Shown piece after piece: positions 45,453-53,986 of a stretch of 64,000 nucleotides of DNA. The DNA is from Microbacterium proteolyticum. GTDB lineage: Bacteria > Actinomycetota > Actinomycetes > Actinomycetales > Microbacteriaceae. A program made the translations under genes and the position numbers. The notes under the pieces were generated by a model that did not search any database, was not told the DNA's origin, and worked only from the letters and a program-made list of their open reading frames with translations. Position 1 is the stretch's first letter. Each line of letters opens with the position of its first letter. The DNA lies in contig NZ_JAUSZZ010000001.1 of the NCBI RefSeq assembly GCF_030818075.1, positions 868,001-932,000 of the forward strand, read 5' to 3'.

Positions 45453-46848
45453 CTCCCGGCGCACGCGCGCGCGCCGCCGGCGGGGACGCGGCTTCGCGAT
45501 CGCCTTCGCCGCCGTGCTCGTCGCGCTCGTGGTGGTGGGCGGTGTCGGCGGCGTCGTGGCGGTCGCCCAGGGGCCCCGGGTCACCGACGTGCAGGTCGAT
45601 CCCGCGGCCGCCGTCGCGGCATCCGGGTCGCGCGTGATCCTCACGACCACCCAGTCGCTGGAGACCGTCGACGCCTCTCAGGTCGAGGTGGAGCCCGCGA
45701 CGCCGTTCACCGTCGACACGGCCGGCCGCAGCGTCGGGGTGCGCTTCACCCTGCCGTTGCGCGACGACACGGACTACCGGATCACGGTCAACGGGGTGAG
45801 TGGGCTGGGGGCGGGGCCCTCATCGACCCTCACCGAGACGTTCCGCACGCCACCTCTGCAGGCGTACCTGATGCAGCGCGGCACGCCCGAGGGCGACACG
45901 ATCTTCCGCACCGACCTGCGGGGCGAGGCGGGGTTGCCGGTGTTCGTGCACCCGCACATCGAGGACTTCCGCGCGACGGCGAACCACCTCGTGATCTCGG
46001 TGCGCGACGGCGACACCGCCCGCGTGATCGTCACCGACCCCGATGGCGGCAACCAGCGCGACATCGCCCTGCCCGGGCCGGGTTTCGTCACCAACCTGCA
46101 GTCCGCCGATCGGGGCGAGCGCGTCGGCTTCACCTTCTCGGATGCCGACCTCAGCGCCGCCGGGGGGCGCGAGAGCCGGCTGTTCACGGCGTCGGCCGCC
46201 GATGACGCGGCCCCCACCGAGGTCGGCCTGAACGGTGGCGACGTGCGCATCGCCGATTACCGCTTCGTCCCCGACACCGACAGCATGCTCGTGCTGACCT
46301 TCGACTCGCGCCTGCTCCTGACCGACGCCGAGGGCGGTAACGCGGCGCCCCTGGGCAGCGCCGTCTCGATCGACGGCATCGCCCGCGGGTCGTCGATCGC
46401 GGTCGTCGAACGGCTCGAGGGCATCCGCGAGATCGACCTGACCGACGGGTCGGAGCGGGCCCTCGTGCAGCCGGTCGATCCGCCGGGTCTGACGGGGCGG
46501 GCCACCCCCGTGCCCGGAGCCGACGCCGGCACCATCCGTTCCTTCGCCGACATCAGCGCCGACGGCGTCTCGCGCTCGACCACCGTCGCGCACGTCGACA
46601 CCGACGGCGCCGTGCGGTCGTTGCTCGAGGTGTCGGGCTCCGACACCGTGCTGCAGACGTGCGTCTCACCCAGCGGGCGCTACGTCGCCGTGCTGATCGC
46701 GCCGCGGGCGGTCGACAACCCCTTCGACCGGTATCAGCTCCCGCTGCCCGAACGCCTGCTCACCCACCTGGTGGAGGTCGACACGGGGCAGGAGATCGTG
46801 GCTCTGCAGGGCTTCGACCTGTCGTGGTGTCAGGTGCCGCCGCAGTGA
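45442..46848 (+). CDS. Membrane-anchored extracellular protein with propeller-like repeats
   Basis: 468 residues: Arg-rich cytoplasmic start, one membrane helix (about 18-43), then an Ig-like region (VTDVQVDPAAAVAASGSRVIL, GVRFTLPLRDDTDYRITV) and about 300 residues of beta-propeller-like repeats (VIVTDPDGGNQRDIALPG, LLLTDAEGGNAAPLG, VAHVDTDGAVRSLLE). No catalytic motif found. The start overlaps the TIGR03943 gene by 11 bp, and the end overlaps the DNA glycosylase gene, so it may belong to the zinc operon. Function unknown. Confidence 0.75.
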   Translation: MSTDSRRTRARRRRGRGFAIAFAAVLVALVVVGGVGGVVAVAQGPRVTDVQVDPAAAVAASGSRVILTTTQSLETVDASQVEVEPATPFTVDTAGRSVGVRFTLPLRDDTDYRITVNGVSGLGAGPSSTLTETFRTPPLQAYLMQRGTPEGDTIFRTDLRGEAGLPVFVHPHIEDFRATANHLVISVRDGDTARVIVTDPDGGNQRDIALPGPGFVTNLQSADRGERVGFTFSDADLSAAGGRESRLFTASAADDAAPTEVGLNGGDVRIADYRFVPDTDSMLVLTFDSRLLLTDAEGGNAAPLGSAVSIDGIARGSSIAVVERLEGIREIDLTDGSERALVQPVDPPGLTGRATPVPGADAGTIRSFADISADGVSRSTTVAHVDTDGAVRSLLEVSGSDTVLQTCVSPSGRYVAVLIAPRAVDNPFDRYQLPLPERLLTHLVEVDTGQEIVALQGFDLSWCQVPPQ

Positions 46849-47564
46849 CGCGACCCGTCTCGCGCGACGATCTGTCGCCGCTGCCCCTCGAGGTCGCGCC
46901 GCGGCTGCTCGGCGCCCTGCTCGAGACGGTCGTCGACGCCGAGCGGGTGGTCGTGCGTCTCACCGAGGTCGAGGCCTATCACGGCCTCGGTACCGGCGAC
47001 CGGCCCGACCCGGGCTCGCACGCGCGCAGCGGACCGACCGCGCGCAACGCCACCATGTGGGGGGAGCCGGGACACCTCTACGTGTACCTGAGTCACGGCA
47101 TCCACTCCTGCGTCAACGTGGTGTGCGGTCCCGACGGCGTCGCCGGCGGTGTGCTGCTGCGCGCCGGCGAGGTGGTCGAGGGGGCCGAGATCGCCGAACG
47201 GCGCCGCCTCGCGCGGCGCGGGGTCGTCCGCGCCGCGCGAGATCTGGCCCGCGGCCCCGGACGGTTCGGTGACGCTGTGGGCCTGCGCTACCCCCTGCAT
47301 GACGGCATCGACGCCGTCACCGGGGCGGAGCGTGCGGGTGCGCGGGCGCGGCTGCTGCTGCCCGACGCAGCACCGACGGTCGTGGCGACCGGGCCGCGCG
47401 TGGGTGTCGCGGGCGTCGCCGGCACCGACCTCTTCCCCTGGCGCTTCTGGATCGACGGGGATGCCACGGTCTCGCCGTTCCGGTGGGGGCGTGGCGCCGC
47501 CGAAGCAGCCGCTCGTCGAGTCGACCCTTCGGCAGGCTCGGGGCAGGCGAGCCGCCCGTGCTAG
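46845..47564 (+). CDS. 3-methyladenine DNA glycosylase (AAG/Mpg family)
   Basis: 239 residues. RLTEVEAYHGLGTGDRPDPGSHA with the catalytic Glu, GPTARNATMWGEPGHLYVYLSHGIHSCVNVV and ARGPGRF are standard for alkyladenine glycosylases that excise damaged purines. GTG start overlaps the preceding stop (GTGA). The last about 14 residues (VDPSAGSGQASRPC) do not belong to the family; they are encoded by a dispersed repeat that has entered the 3' end. The TAG stop is part of the likely -10 of the ribosomal protein operon. Confidence 0.92.
   Translation: MTRPVSRDDLSPLPLEVAPRLLGALLETVVDAERVVVRLTEVEAYHGLGTGDRPDPGSHARSGPTARNATMWGEPGHLYVYLSHGIHSCVNVVCGPDGVAGGVLLRAGEVVEGAEIAERRRLARRGVVRAARDLARGPGRFGDAVGLRYPLHDGIDAVTGAERAGARARLLLPDAAPTVVATGPRVGVAGVAGTDLFPWRFWIDGDATVSPFRWGRGAAEAAARRVDPSAGSGQASRPC
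47525..47543. repeat. Short dispersed element at the glycosylase 3' end
   Basis: CCCTTCGGCAGGCTCGGGG differs at three positions from the E2 linker element at 5556-5574. It supplies the PSAGSG part of the glycosylase tail and lies just before the rpmB promoter region. Confidence 0.6.
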
Positions 47565-47707
47565 ACTGACCCCTTGTCTGCGCGCACTCCAGCACGCAGT
47601 TCGCATCCCATCTCCTGAACGTGGCTTTTCGTCGTGCTCAGGCGGGGTGCAGACAAGGGATCTTGGGTGGCACCGTCCGGTGTCACGGTACAGAAGGAGA
47701 CATCACC
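47562..47707 (+). promoter_or_regulatory. Promoter and structured leader of rpmB
   Basis: TAGACT (47562-47567) is a good -10. The leader then contains CCCTTGTCTGC (47571-47581) pairing perfectly with GCAGACAAGGG (47649-47659); inside, AGCACG (47591-47596) pairs with CGTGCT (47633-47638). A further hairpin GTGGCACCG/CGGTGTCAC (47667-47686) ends just before the GAAGGAGA ribosome binding site. Such nested structure suggests a ribosomal-protein leader with feedback control. No Zur box is visible. Confidence 0.6.
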
Positions 47708-47944
47708 ATGGCAGCAGTGTGCCAGGTGACTGGAGCGGTTCCCGGCTTCGGTCACAACATCTCGCACTCGCACCGCCGGACGAAGCGCCGCTTCGACCCG
47801 AACGTGCAGAAGAAGACCTACTTCGTTCCGTCGCTGGGTCGCAACATCAAGCTCAACGTTTCGGCGAAGGGCATCAAGGTCATCGACGCTCGCGGCATCG
47901 AGTCCGTCGTCCGTGACCTGCAGGCGAAGGGCGTGAAGCTGTAA
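47708..47944 (+). CDS. rpmB: 50S ribosomal protein L28 (zinc-independent form)
   Basis: 78 residues starting [21 protein letters not shown], with [10 protein letters not shown] and [17 protein letters not shown]. Only one cysteine, so it is the form without a zinc ribbon. Strong GAAGGAGA upstream. The stop overlaps the rpmG start (TAATG). Confidence 0.96.
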   Translation: MAAVCQVTGAVPGFGHNISHSHRRTKRRFDPNVQKKTYFVPSLGRNIKLNVSAKGIKVIDARGIESVVRDLQAKGVKL

Positions 47945-48114
47945 TGGCGAAGAAGGCTCAGGACGTTCGTCCGATCATCAAGCTGCGTTCGACCGCCGGC
48001 ACGGGGTACACCTACGTGACGCGCAAGAACCGCCGCAACAACCCCGACCGCATCGTGCTCAAGAAGTACGACCCCGTGGTCCGCAAGCACGTCGACTTCC
48101 GAGAGGAGCGCTAA
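47944..48114 (+). CDS. rpmG: 50S ribosomal protein L33 (zinc-independent form)
   Basis: 56 residues: [41 protein letters not shown]. No cysteine, so no zinc site. Overlaps rpmB by one base and is followed by rpsN 4 bp later. Confidence 0.96.
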   Translation: MAKKAQDVRPIIKLRSTAGTGYTYVTRKNRRNNPDRIVLKKYDPVVRKHVDFREER

Positions 48115-48118
48115 GCAC

Positions 48119-48424
48119 ATGGCTAAGAAGAGCAAGATCGCGCGCAACGAGCAGCGCAAGGTCGTCGTCGAGCGCTACGCCGCGAAGCGCGCCGAGCTGA
48201 AGAAGACCCTGGTCGACCCGACCGCCACCGACGAGGCCCGTGAGGCCGCGCGCGTGGGTCTGCAGAAGCTCCCCCGCAACGCGTCGCCCGCGCGCGTGCG
48301 CAGCCGCGACGTCATCGACGGCCGTCCCCGTGGCGTCCTCACGAAGTTCGGCGTCTCGCGCGTCCGCTTCCGCGACATGGCCCACCGTGGCGAGCTGCCC
48401 GGCGTGACCAAGTCGTCCTGGTAA
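48119..48424 (+). CDS. rpsN: 30S ribosomal protein S14 (long, zinc-independent form)
   Basis: 101 residues, the long S14 type: [61 protein letters not shown]. No Cys-x2-Cys pair. Ends the rpmB-rpmG-rpsN operon in front of a strong terminator hairpin. In actinobacteria this trio often represents zinc-sparing paralogues; whether zinc-binding copies exist elsewhere cannot be seen here. Confidence 0.96.
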   Translation: MAKKSKIARNEQRKVVVERYAAKRAELKKTLVDPTATDEAREAARVGLQKLPRNASPARVRSRDVIDGRPRGVLTKFGVSRVRFRDMAHRGELPGVTKSSW

Positions 48425-48440
48425 GCACCAGACACCCGCA

Positions 48441-48478
48441 CGAAAGGCGGGGGTTCCTCACGGAACCCCCGCCTTTCG
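48441..48478. terminator. Terminator between rpsN and the convergent LuxR gene
   Basis: Perfect 17-bp stem CGAAAGGCGGGGGTTCC with its reverse complement and a TCAC loop. The AAAGG/CCTTT ends give a short T-containing tail in either direction, so it can serve both convergent genes. Confidence 0.85.
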
Positions 48479-48484
48479 TCGTTG

Positions 48485-49939
48485 TCAGGCGTCGACGGCG
48501 GCCAGGCGTTCGACGGCCTCCGCCCGCCCGGTCACGCCGAGCTTCTGATAGATCGAGCGCACCTGGCTCTTGACGGTGTTCAGCGAGACGCCGCGCTTGC
48601 GTGCGATCTCCACGAGGCTGAGCGACCCCAGGAGCAGGTCGGCCGTGGCGAGCTCGGTCCGAGTCAGACGGACCGTCGCCGTGACGGGCTGGCGCGCCTG
48701 GGTGTCGGGAGTGGCCACCTGGGCGAGCGCTGCGCGCAGGTACGGCATGATGTCGGCGAGTTCGGGGTCTTCCGCGGCAACGGCGTCCATCAGCGCCCGG
48801 GTCTCCTCGAACGGGAGCATGAGGAACGGCGTCGCCGACGAGCCGGTCCGCACGATGAGATGGAGCGCAGCCTCCATGCTCTGGCGTGCGCGCCGGGTGA
48901 AGCCGAGCCGCTGGAGCGCGACGGCGCGGCGCACCAGCAGCGGCGTCAGCGTGCGCAGGCAGTGATCGGTCTCGGATGCCACGCATCCCTCGGTCTCGAG
49001 CAGCAGCTCGCGCTCGCGCCCCAGGCGCAGGAGGGCCGCGGTGCGCTGCATCGAGAAGCAGATCCCGTGGCCCTCCGGCGTCTCGTACGGTTCGAGGACG
49101 GAGAGGGCTTCGCGGGACTCGCCCTGCGCGACCAGGATGTCGGAGAGCACGCTGACCAGGAAGTACCTCATGACGCGATGGCTGCTGAGCCGGCGACTGC
49201 CGTGCAGGAGTCGGCGAGCCTCGGCACGGCCGGCGCCGAGGTCGCGGCGGAACATCATCGCCATCACCTCGATCGCGCGCGCGGAGTATCCCCAGTAGGG
49301 GTCTTCGGGCTGCACGCGGCGCATCGTCCCGGCGGCTTCGAGCAGCCGGCCGACGTCGAGGCGGGCGGAGGCGATCAGCGCGTCGGCGAGCACCACCAGA
49401 TAGGCGGTCTCCGCGTCATCCCACCGTCTCGCCTCGAACAGCTCGCTCGCCTCCGCGCGGGCCGTCTCCGCCGAGATGTACTCGCCGTTCAGGGCGTGCC
49501 CCAGGGCTTGCACCGTCAGCGCTCGATAGCGGGTCGCGTCGGAGTCGGCGAAGAGGAGCGCTTCCGCGCCGAATCGTGCCCCCATCTGGGGTGAGCCGAG
49601 CGCGTTGTAGTACTCGCCGACACTGGCGTACAGCTGCGACCGCACGCTCGACGACAGCGAGGCGGGGCGCGTCAGGCGGACATCGTCGAAGTAGCGGGTG
49701 ACGACGGAAGCGCCGTCGGCGAGGGCGTCGCGCCGTGCGCGAGCGGCCAGCAGCGCTGCGAGAGTGAGGGCCGTGGTGTCGGTCCAGACGGCGGGCGCCT
49801 CGGGCAGTTCCGCTTCCGAGAGCAGGGCGAGGTGGCGCGCGGAAGGGACGCCGTGGCCGGGCGAGAGGCGCAGTGCGGTCGTCGTGCCGGCCGCGCGGAG
49901 TGCCGTACGCGCCTCGATCGAGGTGGCCATTCCGGGCAT
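48485..49939 (-). CDS. LuxR-family regulator with TPR-like N-terminus
   Basis: 484 residues from ATG 49939, which has GGGAGGGG at ideal spacing. The C-terminal about 60 residues form a LuxR/GerE helix-turn-helix (LTRTELATADLLLGSLSLVEIARKR, LNTVKSQVRSIYQKLGV). The N-terminal 400 residues are all-helical with repeated 35-40-residue Ala/Leu/Arg patterns like TPRs, resembling the C-terminal half of MalT/LAL proteins but without their ATPase. Target unknown. It is convergent with rpsN. Confidence 0.83.
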   Translation of the reverse strand: MPGMATSIEARTALRAAGTTTALRLSPGHGVPSARHLALLSEAELPEAPAVWTDTTALTLAALLAARARRDALADGASVVTRYFDDVRLTRPASLSSSVRSQLYASVGEYYNALGSPQMGARFGAEALLFADSDATRYRALTVQALGHALNGEYISAETARAEASELFEARRWDDAETAYLVVLADALIASARLDVGRLLEAAGTMRRVQPEDPYWGYSARAIEVMAMMFRRDLGAGRAEARRLLHGSRRLSSHRVMRYFLVSVLSDILVAQGESREALSVLEPYETPEGHGICFSMQRTAALLRLGRERELLLETEGCVASETDHCLRTLTPLLVRRAVALQRLGFTRRARQSMEAALHLIVRTGSSATPFLMLPFEETRALMDAVAAEDPELADIMPYLRAALAQVATPDTQARQPVTATVRLTRTELATADLLLGSLSLVEIARKRGVSLNTVKSQVRSIYQKLGVTGRAEAVERLAAVDA

Positions 49940-50348
49940 GGTCCCCTCCCAGGTCAGCGCCGTCAGCTGGAGGAATCGGAAGGGGTCGGGGCCCCGCGAT
50001 TCGTGCGGCACATCATACTTCCGGTGTGTCGCGCAAGACGTGTGTGCGGTCGGATCCCCCGGGAACACGGGGTGAGCGGCGTCAAGATTCGCCCGCGGAG
50101 CGCTCTGACTTAACCCGCTCAGCCCCGACGCGCGTGCTCCGACTCGCTCGCTCCCCATCCGTCGCTTGGGTCACGTCGGTCCCTCCGGCACCACGACACG
50201 CCGCCGGATCAGCGCCTCAATGCGTCAAGATCCGCGTGATTCCGCGGTTCGGTTGATACTGTCGAGGCGGTCTCCCGACCACCGAGGAGAATTCCTCCTC
50301 GTCCGAGTAACGAGAGACGGCTTTCGCCGCCGTCTGGAGGACAACCAC

Positions 50349-50636
50349 ATGGCCGACAAGTCCATCACCAAGACCGAGCTCGTCGCGAGCATCGCCAGCG
50401 CGACCGGGCAGAGCCAGTCCGCCGTGTCGGGCGTGCTCGACTCCCTCTTCTCCACCGTCTCCGAGGCGGTCGCCAAGGGCAGCAAGGTCTCGATCCCCGG
50501 CTGGATCGCCTTCGAGCAGGTCGCGACCTCGGCTCGCACGGGCCGCAACCCGCAGACGGGCGAGGAGATCTCGATCCCCGCCGGCAAGCGCGTCAAGGTC
50601 ACCGCGGGCTCCAAGCTCAAGGCCGCCGTCAAGTAA
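50349..50636 (+). CDS. hup: HU-family DNA-binding protein
   Basis: 95 residues: ADKSITKTELVASIASATGQSQ helical body and the DNA-grasping arm region RTGRNPQTGEEISIPAGKRV, ending KVTAGSKLKAAVK. This is the short HU form without the long Lys/Ala tail seen in mycobacterial HupB. TCTGGAGG precedes the ATG. A -10-like GATACT lies at 50255-50260. A terminator follows 18 bp after the stop. Confidence 0.96.
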   Translation: MADKSITKTELVASIASATGQSQSAVSGVLDSLFSTVSEAVAKGSKVSIPGWIAFEQVATSARTGRNPQTGEEISIPAGKRVKVTAGSKLKAAVK

Positions 50637-50653
50637 GACGACCGCGAGGTTTC

Positions 50654-50683
50654 GAGGGGGGATGCCCAGCGGCATCCCCCCTC
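50654..50683 (+). terminator. Terminator after hup
   Basis: 13-bp perfect stem GAGGGGGGATGCC / GGCATCCCCCCTC with a CAGC loop, followed by TGCCGTCC. No long T tract, as usual for high-GC actinobacteria. Confidence 0.8.
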
Positions 50684-50713
50684 TGCCGTCCCCGCGGGAC
50701 GTAGGCTGGTCGG

Positions 50714-52699
50714 GTGAATCCCCGACTTCTGCGTGTCGCGGGACCCGTCATCCTGGTCGCGGTCTCCGTCGTCGCCGTCGTCGCCGGACTCGCCTTCGGC
50801 GGGGGCGCGGCACCCGGCCGGCTGGCCGACGCCGGACCCGTCGTGCGCTGGGGCCTTCCGATCGCCGCGATGACGGTCAATCTCGCCGCGGCGACGATGG
50901 TCGGGTCGCTGGTTCTGGCCCTGTTCGCCCTCCCGGCGGGGGAGCGACCCTTCGAGGTCGCGCTCGACACCGCGTCGATCGGTGCGGCCGTGTTCACGGT
51001 CGCCGCGGCCGTGACGGGATACATGACGTTCCTCAACGTCTTGAACGCCACCCCGACCCTCGATGCCGTCTTCGGGCAGCAGCTGGGGCGCTTCCTGGTC
51101 GAGAGTCCGCCGGGGCAGGCCTGGCTGATCACGACGATCGCCGGAGCGGTGCTCACGGTGCTGACCTTCGCCGTGCGTTCGTGGATCCCCACCCTGATCG
51201 TCGCCATCCTGGCGATCGCCTCCCTGATCCCGATGGGCACGCAGGGCCACTCCGGCACCGAGGCCAGCCACGACGCCGCGGTCACCTCGCTCGTGCTGCA
51301 CATCATCGCCGCCGCGGCCTGGCTCGGCGGGCTCATCCTGCTGGTCGTCGTGCGCCCGGTCATGTCGCGGGGGCAACTCCAGACCACCCTGCTGCGCTAC
51401 TCCTCGGTCGCGCTCGTCGCCTTCGTCGTCGTCGCGGTCTCGGGCACGGTGCGCGCGTCGATCGGCCTGCTGGGCCTTGAGAACCTCTGGTCGGCCTACG
51501 GCGCGCTCGTGCTGGTCAAAGTGGTCGCGCTGCTGGCCATGGGGGTGCTCGGCGCCTGGTATCGGCGGCGGCTCATCTCCCGCATGGCCGACGAGCCCGG
51601 GTCCGCCCGGTTCTGGGGCGTCGTCACGCTCGAACTCGTCTTCATGGGCATCGCCAGCGGTGTCGCGGCCGCCCTCGCCCGCACACCCCCGCCCGCGGAG
51701 GCGCCCCTGGTGGGCACCACCCCCGCCGAGGTGCTCACCGGCGCTCCGCTGCCGCCCGAGCTGACCCTGGAGCGGTGGTTCACGGCGTGGAACGTCGACC
51801 TGCTCTGGACCATGATCGTGGCCTTCGGCGTCTTCTTCTATCTGGCGGGGGTCTGGCGGCTCCTACGCCGCGGCGACTCCTGGCCGATCCACCGCACGGT
51901 GCTATGGTGCCTCGGGATGCTCGGGGTGTTCTGGGTGACGTCGGGACCGATCAACGTGTATCAGGACTACCTCTTCAGCATGCACATGATCGGACACATG
52001 CTGCTGTCGATGGCGATCCCGCTGATGCTCGTCTTCGGTGCCCCGGTCACGTTGGCCGCCCGGGCGATCCGCAAGCGCGACGACGGGTCGCGCGGCGGGC
52101 GCGAGTGGATCCTGTGGGCGGTGCACAACCCGGTCGCGAAGGTGCTGACGAACCCGTACGTCGCCGCGGGCCTGTTCATCGGGTCGCTGTGGGCGTTCTA
52201 CTACACCGACCTGTTCCGGTGGTCGCTCTACGACCACGTGGGCCACATCTGGATGGTCGCCCACTTCCTCGTCACCGGGTATCTCTTCGTGCTCAGCCTC
52301 GTCGGGACCGACCCGGTGCCGTTCCGCCTGCCGTACCCGATGCGCCTGCTCGTGCTCATCGCGATCATGGCGATGCACGCCTTCTTCGGCATCGCCATCA
52401 TGATGAACTCCGGCCTGATGGTGTCGGAGTGGTTCGGGGCGATGGGCCGTACGTGGGGTGGAACCCCGCTGGAGGACCAGTACGTCGGCGGCGGCGTGGC
52501 CTGGTCAGTCGGTGAGATCCCCACCCTCCTCCTGGCGATCACCGTCGCCATCCAGTGGAGTCGCAGCGACGAGCGACAGCAGAAGCGGCGTGACCGGCAT
52601 GTCGACCGCGTGGGCGACGCCGAGCTCGACGCCTACAACGAGGAGCTGGCGCGCCTCGCCGCCCGCGACGCGCGCGTGGCCGCCCGCGGGAGCCGCTGA
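50714..52699 (+). CDS. CopD-CtaG fusion membrane protein
   Basis: 661 residues with about 14-16 membrane helices. The first half matches CopD (copper resistance D: GQAWLITTIAGAVL, GTQGHSGTEASHDAAV, HIIAAAAWLGGLILL), the second the Caa3-type CtaG assembly factor (WNVDLLWTMIVAFGVFFYLAGVW, HMIGHMLLSMAIPLMLVFGAP, MRLLVLIAIMAMHAFFGIA). This fusion is common in actinobacteria and is thought to bring copper to cytochrome c oxidase. GTG start at 50714. Confidence 0.93.
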   Translation: MNPRLLRVAGPVILVAVSVVAVVAGLAFGGGAAPGRLADAGPVVRWGLPIAAMTVNLAAATMVGSLVLALFALPAGERPFEVALDTASIGAAVFTVAAAVTGYMTFLNVLNATPTLDAVFGQQLGRFLVESPPGQAWLITTIAGAVLTVLTFAVRSWIPTLIVAILAIASLIPMGTQGHSGTEASHDAAVTSLVLHIIAAAAWLGGLILLVVVRPVMSRGQLQTTLLRYSSVALVAFVVVAVSGTVRASIGLLGLENLWSAYGALVLVKVVALLAMGVLGAWYRRRLISRMADEPGSARFWGVVTLELVFMGIASGVAAALARTPPPAEAPLVGTTPAEVLTGAPLPPELTLERWFTAWNVDLLWTMIVAFGVFFYLAGVWRLLRRGDSWPIHRTVLWCLGMLGVFWVTSGPINVYQDYLFSMHMIGHMLLSMAIPLMLVFGAPVTLAARAIRKRDDGSRGGREWILWAVHNPVAKVLTNPYVAAGLFIGSLWAFYYTDLFRWSLYDHVGHIWMVAHFLVTGYLFVLSLVGTDPVPFRLPYPMRLLVLIAIMAMHAFFGIAIMMNSGLMVSEWFGAMGRTWGGTPLEDQYVGGGVAWSVGEIPTLLLAITVAIQWSRSDERQQKRRDRHVDRVGDAELDAYNEELARLAARDARVAARGSR

Positions 52700-52861
52700 G
52701 CGAAGGTTTCGCCGCCGCGGCCCCGTGCCGCCCCCCCGTGTGCGCAACGGCGGGGATCGGGGACCGCACCCGAGCGGTGGATGCCGCGTGGCGGCGTGTC
52801 GGGCGAGGGTTCCGCCGCTGTGCGCGCGGCATCCGTCCGTCGGCGCTGCTCCGTCAGCCCC

Positions 52862-53944
52862 TCAGTCGGAGGAGGACCCACCGACGAGGATGGACGCCGA
52901 CCCATCGGGCTGAACGGTGATCTGCCCGTCGACGGTGAAGTCGACGTCCTCCTCGACCGTGCGGACACTGCCGTCGAAGATCGAGCGGATGTCGACCTCG
53001 ATGTGCGCGACCGCTTCCGCGGGCGGGATGCGCCACCCCGCGCCGTCGGGCTGCAAGGTGACCGTCGGCTGTCGGACGATCGACCAGGACGGTTCGTCGT
53101 CGATGCGGTTGCGCACCGTGAAGCCGAACGGACAGCCGGTGGGCTGCAGCACCTTCTGCTCGGCGCACGAGGAGAGGAAGTCCTCGACGCGCTCCTGCAC
53201 GACCCCGAGGAACTCCTGGGTCGGCTGCGCCTCCACGTCGACGGGGATCCCGGCCAGCGGCGCGTCGGCGAGCACGGCGACACCGGGGGTCGACGAGATG
53301 GCCGTGTCGACGGCGACCGAGTACAACCCGGGCGAGAAGACCAGCAGCGGGAGGGCGGCGGTGGGGTCGGCGTCGGCGCCCTCGATCGAGACCTGCCGCT
53401 TGTCGACGTCGAACCCGTTCACCGCGAAACGCATTGAACCCTGGACCGAGAGGTTCATCACCGAGAGCGGGCTGCGGGCGAAGCGCCAGCGGGGAAGCAG
53501 GGTGCTTCCGGTGTCGTGCTCGACGTCGAAGGTGGTGGTACCCGAGTATCCGCCCACCGAGTAGGAGACGGTGACGCGCGTGCGGTCGCCCTCGACGCTC
53601 TCGCCGGTGACCACGGCGTTCGTCACCGTCTGCAGGGCGTCGGGACGCAGGAGGGCCTCGGATGCCGTGGCGGGCAGACCCGCCGCCTCGAGTTCGGTCG
53701 AGTCGATGGCGACGCCCGGGACGGCGAGGGCTTCGGCGGCGCGGTGGTCCTGCAGCAGGTCGAGGTAGTGCAGCACGAACGCGCGCGGGCTGTAGAACTC
53801 GCGGTACAGCGACGCCGCCCCCGCGCCGAGGGCGGCGAGGAGCAGTACGCCGATGAACACCATCACGGGGATCTCGAGCCGCGGACGTGCGCCCACGCCG
53901 CGGACGCCCTCGGGCGTCGCGGTGCCCCCGCCGGCGTTGCTCAC
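52862..53944 (-). CDS. Single-pass membrane protein with large extracellular domain
   Basis: 360 residues: short cytoplasmic N-terminus, one helix (about 26-50, VMVFIGVLLLAALGAGAASL), then a beta-rich extracellular region with a Cys pair (SSCAEQKVLQPTGCPF). No known catalytic motif. The pattern (FYSPRAFVLHYLDLLQDHRAAEAL near the membrane, then repeated beta segments) is seen in conserved Micrococcales hypotheticals. On the minus strand, convergent with the CopD-CtaG gene and downstream of the flavoprotein gene. Confidence 0.75.
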   Translation of the reverse strand: MSNAGGGTATPEGVRGVGARPRLEIPVMVFIGVLLLAALGAGAASLYREFYSPRAFVLHYLDLLQDHRAAEALAVPGVAIDSTELEAAGLPATASEALLRPDALQTVTNAVVTGESVEGDRTRVTVSYSVGGYSGTTTFDVEHDTGSTLLPRWRFARSPLSVMNLSVQGSMRFAVNGFDVDKRQVSIEGADADPTAALPLLVFSPGLYSVAVDTAISSTPGVAVLADAPLAGIPVDVEAQPTQEFLGVVQERVEDFLSSCAEQKVLQPTGCPFGFTVRNRIDDEPSWSIVRQPTVTLQPDGAGWRIPPAEAVAHIEVDIRSIFDGSVRTVEEDVDFTVDGQITVQPDGSASILVGGSSSD

Positions 53945-53986
53945 GCCTCCAGTGTAGGAAGGAGTCCTGTGGGGGTGCCGCGTGCG

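Noticed and set aside
47400..47707. Zur box before rpmB
   Set aside because: The closest match (TGAACGTGGCTTTTCG) lacks palindromic symmetry and the TCA end.
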